Positions 42,687-53,992 of a stretch of 64,000 nucleotides of DNA are shown piece after piece. The notes beneath the pieces are model-generated. The model was not told where the DNA came from. It did no database searches and saw only the letters and a list, made by a program, of their open reading frames with translations. The position numbers and the translations under genes were made by a program. This DNA comes from Austropuccinia psidii (taxonomy: Eukaryota; Basidiomycota; Pucciniomycetes; Pucciniales; Sphaerophragmiaceae). The stretch spans positions 44,664,082 through 44,728,081 of the forward strand of contig JALGQZ010000001.1 of NCBI GenBank assembly GCA_023105745.1. Reading direction: 5' to 3'. Within the stretch, counting starts at the first letter, position 1. Every line of letters starts with the position of its first letter.

Positions 42687-43650
42687 TGTCATCAATTAGA
42701 GACAGCTCTTCAGACTCTGAAGCCTCAGAGTCTAGCATTGAAATTCAAACCAGCCCAGCACCAAGGGGTTTAATAACCAAAGAACCCTTTAAAGGTCCAG
42801 ACAGTGAATTCAATCCACTCTTACTCTATTTTGTCTTAAAATTGACATGCAATGACTCCTACTAGAAGTGGAAGTAAATACTCCATCCAATCAAATGGAT
42901 ATGGACCAGGACATTCCAGTCACAAATCAAAAAGACAAGAATGTCAGCCCAGAGGAGAGGCACAAATGGAGGATTCCAGAACTTCCACCAGTTCCCAAAG
43001 GTTAGCCAGCACCTTTGAACCTCTTATTGAGAGTCCAGAAGCTGACATAACTGCTATTGCTGTTAGACCTGAATCATTTCCAACAGGCAGCAGTGGAAAT
43101 TTACCAGTCTCAGTACAAGAACTGGTTTATGGCCGCCAAACAGCAAGAGTGGGAGCTTCTCCCAAGTCTTTGGATAGGCACCATGAACTCTTATCTTCAG
43201 GTGAAGAAATTCATGGGGCCAGAAAAGACAGAGGACCTTCTGAAGGGTTGGACACCAATGTCTTGCAAAAGACAAGTCCAACAGATAAAAGCTTGGTTGA
43301 AAAACCAAAGAATGTTATCAGAAGATCAGAAGAAGAAGTTGGCCCAAGGCAAGGAAAACATCCCATTGGAAGCTCCCCAAGCATCCACCAGCAAAAATGC
43401 GCCTCAACAAGTGCCAAAAAAGCCCAAGAAAGCCCCAAAGACCAATCAGAAGGGCAAGCAAAAGGAAAAGGGAAAGGGAAAGCCCAAATGGAACAAGCCT
43501 TACCCGCAGAATTACAGAATCCCAAACAAAGAAAAGACAGCCATGGACAATGTGTTCAACATGGCAAGAACTCTGATGGAATTCAAAAACAAGGAGGAGG
43601 AAAGATTGAGCCAATCTTTCCCAAAGAGAGAGATCTTGTTAAGCTTGTAA
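42687..43650 (+). CDS. E5 ORFX: intact spliced frame overlapping gag (+1)
   Basis: Function unknown; this is the cleanest copy. The predicted exons are 42687-42794, 42866-43000 and 43067-43650, with introns of 71 and 66 nt (donors AAAG|GTCCAG and AAAG|GTTAGC, acceptors ACTAG and GTTAG). TTGAC and CTGAC branch-like words lie about 20 nt upstream of the acceptors. Intron 1 contains the gag ATG (42852). The joined frame is open from the leader acceptor to TAA 43648 (about 275 codons). Features in order are a Ser/Glu-rich start, SNQMDMD, ERHKWRIPELPPVPK, LNHFQQAAVEIY, a Trp-rich block (QYKNWF, QQEWELLPSLW, MNSYL, KGWTPMSCK), a basic K/G/P linker with GKGKGK, and YRIP...NVFNMARTLMEF. The first codon is unclear: only TG follows the acceptor. 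Splicing is inferred. Confidence 0.55.
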
Positions 43651-44820
43651 CTCAGTTTGAATCTTGTAATAAAGAAATTATAACAAAGTTTAAAACATTT
43701 GAGTATATCCAACAAAAGTTGGTTAATGAGATAATACAAGTTAAAGAACAACAAAAGACCATTATTGGCCTTGAAAATGTTAATAAAGACAATATTGTGT
43801 CTTTGACGCAAATTTGTGCAAAGAATTGAGTCTAAAGTTAATTTGCTTAATCAACCAGATGACAATTCAATTTCTTTTATAACTGGACAGTTAAGAGAAT
43901 TGAAATTACAAGTTCAAAACTTGGAAAATTCAACTGGTCACAATGCAGCTCTTTTCCAAAAACAATTGGAAAAAAGTGATAAAGCAACACTTGAATTGAA
44001 AGAAGACATTCAATCAAGTATTAATAATATATCACTCAAAAATGAATTGCCAAGGCAATCCACACCAATTCTTGACAGAAATGTGATTAATGATTTACAT
44101 CATACCATTTCAAGTAATGAGGTGGAACCTGCTTGCAATTTCAAAGAAATTCCAAAATTAGAGGAATGGCCAACCTTCAATGGTGAAGGAGAATAAAATA
44201 ATATGGAATTTATGAAAACAATTGATATGTTCAAAGAAGACTTTAACATACCAGATGAATACATAAGTGCCATATTAAACTCATTATTTACCAGATCAGC
44301 AAAGAAATGGTACTACAAAATGAGACAAGACCATGGTAAATATTTTTGGCCTTGGTTGAAAGAACAAATTATTTCCAAATGGGCTAATGGTTCCTGGAGA
44401 TTTAGAATGGAAAATTCTTTTGAAGAAGCCATTTTTAATATTGAGGGGGACAGGCCCATGTCATGGTTTCTTAAACAGAAGGACAGATTAACTGCCCTTC
44501 ATCCTGATATGTCTGAAACAATGGTACATAAAAGGATATTAAGAAAGTGTGGTGGTGACCTTGAGCATGCTATAAGAAGCAGATTTATTGAGCCTTTCTC
44601 TACAGAATATTATATCAATGCTATGGAGGACATCACTACTAGAACAAAAATTGGAAGAAATTGGTCCAAATCCCCAATAGACAATAAGACTAATGGGAAA
44701 CCAATTTAAAAACCAAATACGCCACAAGACAGACTTCCTTTGAAATGTCACAAATGTGGAAGCACACCTCATTTAGCAAACACTTTCCCAAAAAAAGACA
44801 AGAATCAATGAGATAAATGC
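42852..44820 (+). pseudogene. E5 gag, degenerate
   Basis: The ATG at 42852 opens a 325-residue Ser/Gln-rich frame, with a coiled-coil-like C-terminal part, to 43829. A one-base shift near 43815 moves to the frame of 43816-44196 (coiled coil, then LEEWPTFNGEGE), which ends at TAA 44194. The capsid-like block (WPWLKEQIISKWANGSWRF) follows to a stop at 44707. In the zinc knuckle the last cysteine is phenylalanine (CHKCGSTPHLANTF, 44746-44787), and an A-run slip just after shifts the frame again. The copy is inactive. Confidence 0.83.
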
Positions 44821-44827
44821 TGAAAAA

Positions 44828-47800
44828 GTGGAAGACACAAAAGAAACAACTGATGTATCTTTACATGAAAGTGATTCTGAGCCTTCAGAAGAAGAAGAAG
44901 TACCAGAAGAGCTTAGTGTAGAAAACACTAATGTTTCCTTTGAAGTCACTGAATTACACACTCATTTACCACAGTATAGTGATGAATGTATGGATCTCAT
45001 ACACATGCAAGATTCTAAAATGCAAAAAACCAAACCTGCCAGGGGTAAAGGTTATACAGCTGGTTCATCTTGTATCACTAATATTGTGATAAACAACACA
45101 GAAGCCAAGGTACACCTTGACTCAGGTGCTTTTTGCACTTGTGTTGGAAAGGATTATCTTGACAATAATTATACCAATTGGCAAGACAAATTAATGCCAA
45201 TTGAAGGTATAACATTCAGAAGTGCTAGCCAAAATATGCACCCCTTGGTTATATTTGAAGCAGCAATCATATTTCCTCATCCTGCAGGAAGTATAAGATT
45301 GAAAGTTGAAATTGTTGTTATGAATAATTGTACTGCACAACACTTTATACTTGGGAATGATTATCTCAATATTTATGGTATTGATATTAATAATCATAAA
45401 GACAGGTATTTCACTATAGGGGAAAATAAAAGACAAAAATTTGCTTTTCCTCTAGAAAAAAGAGAAATTACTGTCATTAAACAATTAAAAAATGTTAATA
45501 AGGAAAAATTTGTGTCAAGTAAATTGATTGAAGCACAAATTAGTCCTGAATTAACACTGGAGATGAAGGAAGAGCTTATTGAAATTTTATTTCAATACAG
45601 GGAAGCCTTTGCTTCAGATAATGAACCACTTGGGGCTATAAAAGGCCATTAGGTGGACATTATGCTTAATGTGGAAAGGCCTCATTCGCCACTATTAAGA
45701 AGACCAGATTACCCAGCTAGCCCTAGCGCTAGAGAAGCATTAGAAAATAATATTAATGAACTAATGAAACTGGGAGTTCTTGAAAGGTTGGACACAATGA
45801 GGAGGTAGAAGTCACAAATCCAGTAATCATTACTTGGCATAATGATAAGTCAAGGATGTTTGGTGATTTTAAAGCACTGAATACCTATACTATCCCAGAC
45901 AGGTATCCAATCCCTAGAATTCATGAGACTTTGACTCAATTATCCAAATAAAGATTCATTACTTCCATGGATGCTCTAAAAGGCTTTCATCAGAATGTTT
46001 TGACACCTCATGCTAGGAAATTATTGAGAATAATTGCTCATTGTGGGATTTATGAGTATTTGAGAATGCCTTTTGGTATTAAAAATGCACCATCTCATTA
46101 TCAAAGAATGATTCATACCATCTTCCCACATGAATTGTCAGAAGGATGTTTAATCATTTATATTGATGACATTATCATTTGATCAGAAACCCGGCAATTA
46201 CATTTAGAGAGACTTTCATTAGTACTTAAGAAAATTCTTCAAGTGAACATGAAAATATCTCTTAAAAAATGTAATTTTGGGTTTAATGAGTTGAAAGCTC
46301 TAGGACATGTAGTCTCAGGACGGAGCCTTGGTGTTGACAAAAACAAAGTGGCTGCAGTTTTACTGAAACAAATGCCCCAGAACAAAAAAGAAATGATGTC
46401 TTTTTTAGGGTTTGCCAGTTATTACAGGCAACACCTTAAAGATTTTTCTATGCATGCCAGATCATTATACAGGATTTGTGATCAACAAACTGTTTTTGAA
46501 ATGACACAGGAGAGGATTCAAGCATATGAGAAAATCAAGTATGCCTTGACCAATGCACCATTTTTATTGATGCCAGACTGGAAACTTCATTTCAATCTGT
46601 ATATTGATGCATGTGGTTAAGGCTTAGGAGCTGCTCTTCCTCAGGTTCAAATTGTCAATGACAAACCTTATGAAGGGCCGATTTGTTTTATTTCAAGACA
46701 AATTAAACCTACTGATGCCAGATATGGAGCTAGTCAAATGGAGTGCCTTTGCCTTGTTTGGGCTTTGGAAAAACTTCATTACTATCTTGATGGTAGTGTG
46801 TATGAAGTAATTATTGACTTTAATGCAGTAAAATCACTTCTTCACATGAAAACTCCAAACAGACACATGTTAAGATGGCAGATTGCTATACAGGAGTACA
46901 GAGGCAATATGACCATAGTACATAAAGCTGGAAATATTCATAAGAATTCTGATGGCTTACATAGATGGGCATTACCAAATACACCTGATAACCCTGCCTA
47001 TGTTCCTACAAGTGCAGAGCCTCAAATTCCAATTGAAGGAATTGATATCATGGATGTTGGAACAGAATTCTTTGAAGAAGTTAGAGAAAGCTATAAGCAA
47101 GATAAGAATTGTCATATTCTTACTGCTCTACTTGACAAATATTGCAAAGATGTAGCCTTGGCTAATTCTCTGGATGATATTTGGAAAACATCTTATGATA
47201 ATGGGAGATTCCATTTGTTTGATGGTATACTATATCATAGATCTAAACACACATGTGTCATGGTCCTATGTAGTAGAATGTTAATTAAAGCCATACTACT
47301 AGAATTCCATGATAACATATATTCTGGAAATATGTCTGAAGACAGAACTATGGAAAGAATTAAGACATGTGCCTGGTGGCCATCTTGGAGAAAAGATGTC
47401 ATTGAGTACTGTCACAGTTGTGATAGATGCCAATAAAGCTACTGGTAAAAGATTTGGTTTAATGATCCATATTCAAGAACCAAGCACCCCATGGGAAGTG
47501 GTTCACATGGATTGGGTAATTGCCTTACCACCTGGAGGGGATGAAAGTTACAATGCATGTCTTGTTATTGTGGACAGATATAGCAAAACACCAATCTTTT
47601 TACCATGTCACAAAGATGACACAGCTATGGATACAGCTCTTTTGATCTGGAACAGAGTAATATCCCATACTGGTCTCTTTAAAAACATCATTAGTGACAG
47701 AGACCCAAAATTTACATTAGCCTTATGGACTAACTTACATAAGCTTTTGGGTACAAGACTATCATCCGCAAACAGATGGACTGGCAGAAAGAATGATTCA

Positions 47801-48590
47801 AACCCTTGAGGACATGATCAGAATATTTTGTGCTTATGGGCTAGAGCTTAAAGATTCTAATGGCTTTACCCATGATTGGTGTACTCTTATACCAGCATTG
47901 GAATTAGCCTACAAGACCTCCATCCATGCTTCAACTGGCAAAACTCCTGCAATGTTGGAAAAAGGATGGAACCACAAACTCCCAATTGATACTTTGAAGA
48001 AAGATCTGATTGATATTCATCCAACTGCATCAAGCTTTAAGTTATTGCTTGATAAAGTAAGACATCATGAAAATCAAAGCATGAATGATTTCTTTGAATA
48101 TGCTAAACAGAAATGGGATAAAAGTCATAAGACCCCAGAATTCAAAGTAGGGGACTTAATACTAGTTTCAGCCTTGAACTTTAATAACATTAATGGCCCA
48201 AAAAAATTGAAAGATTCCTTTGCAGGACCATTTATTATTAAAGCCCTTCATGGGACAAATGCAGTACAAGTACAACTGTCAGGAGAACCGGAAAACAAAC
48301 ATCCAGCTTTCCCTGTCAGTTTAGTAAAGGATTACACTTCAAGTGATAAGGAATTATTTCCTTTGAGAAATGAAACACCCTTAGAAGTACCCCCACTAGA
48401 TCAAAGTGAGGAGAAAAAGGTACTAAAACTCTTGAAAGAAGGAAGACTTAGGGGAAAAAATGAAAGGGAATACTTAGTTAGGTATAAAAATCCACAACAT
48501 GAAGATGAGTGGATTGTAGAAAGCAAGATAGCTGATTCCCAAAAGTTTCTCAGAAGATTCAGACATGAGAGAAGACCAATTTCTCAATAA
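44828..48590 (+). pseudogene. E5 pol: protease to integrase, degenerate
   Basis: Protease: HLDSGAFC (45115). RT: RRPDYPASP near 45700, [15 protein letters not shown] (46068), YIDDIII (46160). RNase H: LYIDACG (46600). Connection: NRHMLRWQI (46860). Integrase: a zinc region with CHSCDRC (47410), MDWVIALP (47508), SDRDPKF (47694), PQTDGLAER (47770) and the chromo-like tail EYLVRYKN...RRFRHERR (48470-48575). Stops are at 45650, 46180, 46618 and 47434. Frameshifts lie near 45790 and 47430, with a small deletion near 47765. The zinc histidine region reads [13 protein letters not shown]; the second His of the usual GHMSEDR is Asn. Confidence 0.87.
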
Positions 48591-48725
48591 AGTTTGACTT
48601 GTGTGCTTTACATACTTAGAAAAGTATAGGTAGAGAGGTTGGACAGTGGATTATACCCCCCCAAATAACTTGGGGGTATACTACAAAAGAAAAATTGTGG
48701 TACAATTTTTTTTGGTGGTAGGGAA
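48591..48725 (+). promoter_or_regulatory. E5 3' non-coding region and polypurine tract
   Basis: A short non-coding tail with GGTTGGACAGTGGA is followed by a T run and GGTGGTAGGGAA, which abuts the 3' LTR at 48726. The arrangement is the same as in E3 and E2. Confidence 0.75.
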
Positions 48726-50890
48726 TGTGAGCCTGTGAGGTATGTATAACATACCCATAAGGCCACAAATAGCTTTATACACAGTTAAAATTGTCTTCAA
48801 CAGACTTTTTAATTGAATTTAAAATAAAAAATAACAAAAAATAAGTATAGCTTTTTTTTGGATAAACAAAGTTATAAATATTATGCCATTTTGGGATTCT
48901 ACACCTAAAATATCCTAGGGTACATCCATAAGGTGTTATACCCAAAAACACTTATTTCTTATGTTATTAGAAGATTTAAGAATCTCACAGTACTAATGTA
49001 ACTTTTTTAACATTTTTTTTAAAATTGTTAAACTTAAGCTTAAATAAGCTTAAATTTAAATTTGCATAAGGTTTATCCAATCTTATCAAAATCTTAGTTG
49101 AAATTGAGTTGTGGTGTATATTTACTGAATTGGCTACGGATTTGCCATACAGAATGTAAATCCTGCGTGAGCTAAATTTAAAAGGGTTTAAGGCCATAGT
49201 ATGGCTTTAAATAAATAAAAGGGCAAAATCCACGCAAAAAGGTGGGACAAAGGAAAAAGACCAAATAAAGCTGGGGTACCCAGCTTTTTGGATCTGCAAG
49301 GATTCAATTAAGGTTGTCCACCTGTATTGGAGGATTTTCAACCTTATTCAATCTTTAAGATTAGACTTTGATCCAACATTAAAGTTTAAACTGGTTTTAT
49401 CTCAAATTAGACAGGAATTTCAAGCTGCCAAGAGGGTAAATCCCAATATGCAGGCTTGAATTGAAGGTTTTCAGAACTGTCAAAGCTTAATTAAGCATAA
49501 AAAGCTTAAATAAGCTTCAAACTTTGAGGTTACGAGAATTAAAACCTTATCAAAACTTAAGGTTTGGTGTGTATTGCTAGTTTATGTGGAAACTTAGCAA
49601 TAACTTCAAAAATTCATTAAAACTCCAATTCTTGATGGATTTGCTTGAAAGTTTCACACAGCTTACAATTTAATAATATATAAATATGAGTTAAATTTTA
49701 AGTATCCTGTATAAATAAATTTCTTGGGTAATTAGCCTGGAAATTTACTCTTTTAATTTAAGCTCAAAGAAAATTATAATTTCTTTAAAAATTAATTGAA
49801 AATTGAGTTTAAGAGATTTCTGCTTGAAACTCTATTTTTAAGTTGTTCATGTGATGAAATTTAATATAAAGAAGTTTCTTTATATTGAAAACTTGAAATA
49901 ATTAGTTTAAATGAGGATTAAAGTTACATGGAGTTAAGAATAACCCTGTTAACTTTAAATTGGAATTAAAATTAAGTTACCTTAAGTTAAGAACTTTAAT
50001 TTTAAGCATGGCTTTTTCAGCTTTGACCTGAGCACGCCCTCTATATCCATTATTAATCATGAGAGCTGCTCTGAAGACATAAAAAGAGTCTTTTCATCAC
50101 TGTTTTTGTCCATCATTCATCATCAATCCAATCATATCAGAAATTGAAACAGGTAAAGTTTTATTAAATTTAAAATCTTATTATTAAAATTATTCTTAAC
50201 TTATTTTATTCTTTATTTATTAAAATCAAAGAATTGAAATCATAGAATTTAGATTATTGTTGTAATCACCAATAATATATTTTATTATATAAAATTAAAT
50301 CATCTTAAATATTTTTTAAAATCCACAAATTCCTCTTAAAAACTCTTTAATCTTCATTTTTATTATAAAAAGTTGTTTTATCTTTAAAATTATTGATTTT
50401 TGGTGTGTTTTCAATTTATAATTATTATTTAATATAATAACTGTTGTTGCTTGACTTGTTGTATTAAATAAATATTATAAGTAAGTTTTTCTCTAAAGTT
50501 TTATATTTCTTTATCTAGTATTAGTTTTTTATATAGAATTTTTATTCTATAAGAATTAGTTCTACACAGTGTGTGTTTAATTCTTTTATGAATAATATTT
50601 ATATTATTGATAAGTGGTTAATATTAATATTTTCCACGTGTAATTGTCTTATTAAGAGCTTTACACTTCTTATTGTTATAACTGTCAGTGACTATAACAA
50701 TAATAGAATAATTATAATTTATTATAATTATTTTTTTCTTTTATTATTATATTTTTATAATAATAATTACATTTATTTTTTTATATAATTATTTTTAATA
50801 ATTATATTTAAATGTGTGGTTATAATATTTTGTTATATTATATATTGCTACTGAGGACAGTCATAGTACTCTTGATTTTGCTACTATTAT

Positions 50891-52328
50891 TGTCAGCCTG
50901 TGACTCAAAACCAGAGCACAAGCATGACAGCTAAAATACCATAAACCAATGGTATAGCCAAAATACCACCAAAACATGGAGCTGAACCAAATTAGCTCAA
51001 GAGATATCAAAAGAAAGAGGAAACTCACCTCTTTCTGAAAATATAAGTCCCATCACCATAGGACAAGAAATAACAAAGTTATTCCTGCTCAAAGTTATTG
51101 CTGAGCATAAACCTTAATTTTCACCTCCCATCTAAAATCTAGAAGGAGAGGCTTAACCCCATCAAATGGGTATTCAAAATGAAGCTCTAAGCCAGGGCTA
51201 TCTAATGGTGCTGGCCAAACTGAGCTAGGAACAGTATTACTTGAGTTATGGTCAAATTCAGACCAAATAAGGGTGAACAAAACATTCACCTCTCATCTAA
51301 CTTTTACAGTTTTAGTGTGAGATACCTAAAGTGGGGTCTTTTTGGAAAGAGCACAATCAGGGCTATCTGATGGTGCCATCCATTTCCTCATAGCTCAACT
51401 ACAACAGAAGTTATTGGCCAAACAAGCTTAATACAGCTTTTGCCCAGACCAAGCCAATGTACAAAAATACTTGTACATGGGATAACTTTGTCATATTTAG
51501 TGATAACCATGTCAAGTTGGGTACCATTGTGTAGAGCCTATACAGAGCTATTCAATGAACCAATTTTGAGCTTGATATCTCAAAAACGGACAGAGTTATG
51601 ACCATTTTAAGGTCAAAATCCCACCTGCTGTCAGATACAGCCTTACCATGGGATAATATCCTATAACCATGAATATGAGGTTTCAAATAGACGAAGAAGC
51701 ATGTTTTTACTTCAATACCTCATTTGTCAATCAATACTGGGGTCCCATACAGTTTCTGTACAGCATTCTACGCGTCATACACGTCAGAAGCAGGCTGTGA
51801 GGTCCCCAGATGAAGATTTTCACCCTGTATTGGTGAAATCCGCCCAGATGTGGTTTCAAAACCACATCTGAGCCCAATACAGAGTATACAGGCTGTTTGC
51901 AAACCACAAGCCTGTCATAGAGAGTGAAAAATCTTCACTTCCTCTACGTGGAAAGGTCTAGCAGCCTTTCCACCTCAATTTCAGGATAAAAGGAGGGCTT
52001 TTCACAGCCAAAAACCTTTCCTCATCCTGCTCTTGAATAACCTACGTAGTAAACTGTCAAAAACAGTTTTAATCTTGGTTAATAATCAGGTATAGTTATA
52101 AACTTAATTCTTGTAGTCTTTATTATTGTAACCCAACAGATAAAACTGCACCCAGGGCTTTCAGCAGCGCTCACCACCACTATATTTCCATAGTAAAGCC
52201 CTTAAAATCTCAATTCAATCACCTTTTATCAACCTTTTATCTTTAAAAATCTATTTTTTACCGTGTCACAGTCATAGTTTTAGTTGTAAATAGCCTTATT
52301 ACCTCTTCAACATAGACTCAGCCTGACA
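50891..52328 (+). repeat. E6 5' LTR
   Basis: The 1,438-bp LTR runs TGTCAGCCTGTGACTC to GACTCAGCCTGACA. Inside are a perfect 9-bp inverted repeat GTGGAAAGG/CCTTTCCAC (51948-51973), the CCTGTATTGG word near 51826, and paired TGACG-type words near 51770-51790 (ACGCGTCATACACGTCAG). A donor-like CTACGTA|GTAAAC lies near 52042-52054. The open frame at 51095-51289 (minus strand) is LTR sequence and not credited. Confidence 0.93.
51948..51973. promoter_or_regulatory. Inverted repeat in the E6 LTR
   Basis: The arms GTGGAAAGG and CCTTTCCAC surround 8 bases without mismatch. It is kept in S2 (about 37741-37767) and nearly so in S1. It could be a protein site or an RNA hairpin if transcribed; its role is unknown. 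Confidence 0.35.
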
Positions 52329-52346
52329 TTTTGGGGGCCTGGCATG
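52329..52346 (+). promoter_or_regulatory. E6 primer-site region
   Basis: TTTTGGGGGCCTGGCATG follows the LTR end. The GGGGGCCTGG core is shared with E2, E3 and E5 although the LTR is unrelated. Confidence 0.55.
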
Positions 52347-52923
52347 TTTTAAATCTTTTTTTGGACCTTATAAGTAAGTCTTTTCTCTCTTTATGACTTA
52401 TTAACCAGTGTTTTATCTTTTTTTAGGCGTAATTTCTCTATTTGAAAACATATTTTATATATATTTATCTTTCTTTATATATATACTCATATTATAAGAG
52501 TATTTTTCACGTGGCTAATACCCACTGAATATAACTATTTTTGGCGTGTTTTGTATATGAAAACACATAAGCCATCAATAAGTCCTGTATTCTTGACTGA
52601 ATAAGGACACCTCTGACTGAAAAACCATCAGTTGAGGCGTGGATTAAGTGTATTGTTAACTCAATAACACTTATACAAAAACCACTTGTACAGAATACAC
52701 TTGAAAACCACAAGTGTATCTGTGGGATGCTGGCACACAAACAGTGTGACAGGGTACCAAAAGCTGTAATTCTGACGTGGAATTGTTGATTCAATTACAC
52801 TGTCATTATACAGGGCACATTGTAGTAACATACAAGCCCAGAGGATAATCTTAGACGTGCAAAACCAGCATTTTTAAGAAGTCTCAACTGACATAAGTCC
52901 TCCCTTTTCTGCCTTGATTTAAG
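52347..52923 (+). other. E6 leader, non-coding
   Basis: The leader contains TTTTTCACGTGGC (52503-52515), shared in part with the other leaders. It ends at GATTTAAG (52916-52923), the predicted acceptor of the ORFX leader exon. Minus-strand open frames here (52507-52980) have no support. Confidence 0.5.
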
Positions 52924-53992
52924 TGGAAGAAAATTATATCCCACTTGAGACCCAGTCACAGGCCAACACACCAGTGACACCCTCAGAACCAGAGGGCAGC
53001 AAGGGCAAAGTAAAGAGGCACAGTGAAGGTCTCATCACAGCCAAGAAGTGGACACCAATAGCCACTCAGAGAAGTAGAAAACCACGAAACTCTGCATCCA
53101 TACAAGGTAAACCAACATTAACCACTTGTACAGGAAATATTACAATTATTAACCCAGTTGTAACTTCCAAAGGCAAACTGCCCAAGTCAGCAGACAATAA
53201 ATTTGTACAAGGCACAGTCAAAGGTAAATACCCTAAGAACATAAAGTTTTTGACTGCTTGCAAACACTGATATGTCCCCTGTATACCTCAGAGACCTTGG
53301 CTTCCAAAGGAACCAACCAGAGGATAGAGGAGGATTGTCCAGAACCAGAAGACCTGAAAGAGGACACCCTGGACACAGTGGTGGATGGCAAAACAATGAG
53401 GGAGATAATATCAACCTTGCCATTCACACTCCAATTCAACAGAAACCTCAAACCAGAGGACTGGAAGGATATAGATCAAGTTCTTCAGATCCACCAACTC
53501 CTCAAATATTTATTTCAATGGAGCATGGACAACAAGAGGTTCAATCTAGCAACTCACTGGGCAGAACTGGGATCAAGTTGCCAGAAGATCTGTCTCAAAG
53601 AGATAGACTTCAAAGACCTTATGGTAATCACCAAGGGTTGGAATCCTACCAGGCAGCACAGACTCCTGGAGGCAAGGGCACAGAGGATAAGGGAGAATCA
53701 AGCCACTATCCTAGCTATAGAAGAACAGTTGACCCAGACAGGGCCTACTCAGATTCCTTCAGGTTCACAAGGAGCAGGCCAAATCAACTCTCCAATGGCT
53801 TCACACCATTCAGAAACCAGCAGATCAGTGGCCAAGAGTCACCATTCTTCACAATTCCAGGAAGTTTCCAGGAGAAGACAAGGAAACAAGGGCAAGAACA
53901 AAACCTCCTTCAACCAGAGGAGGAAAGAGTCAGACCCCATGATCCAGAAGCTGTTGGATTTGGTAAAGGAAGTACACAAGAACCAGAATTAG
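52924..53992 (+). CDS. E6 ORFX: spliced frame overlapping gag (+1), diverged
   Basis: Function unknown. The predicted exons are 52924-53223 and 53292-53992, joined over a 68-nt intron (donor AAAG|GTAAAT, acceptor CCTCAG) that contains the gag ATG at 53272. Both exons are open in the joined phase, giving about 332 codons. The leader exon is long (99 codons, Thr/Ser/Lys-rich). The second exon has ESETL-like and acidic PEPEDLKED segments, a helical block (LLKYLFQWSMDNKRFN), a KGWNP motif matching GW-P in E5, a Gln/Ser-rich linker and a helical end (IQKLLDLVKEVHK). It lacks the second intron seen in E2, E3 and E5. Sequence similarity to those is weak, but position, phase and splice layout are the same. 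The stop falls at the start of the tandem duplication. Confidence 0.45.

Noticed and set aside
53106..53157. Additional short intron within the E6 leader exon (AAG|GTAAAC to ACCCAG)
   Set aside because: The exon is open without removing it, and no counterpart exists in E2, E3 or E5.
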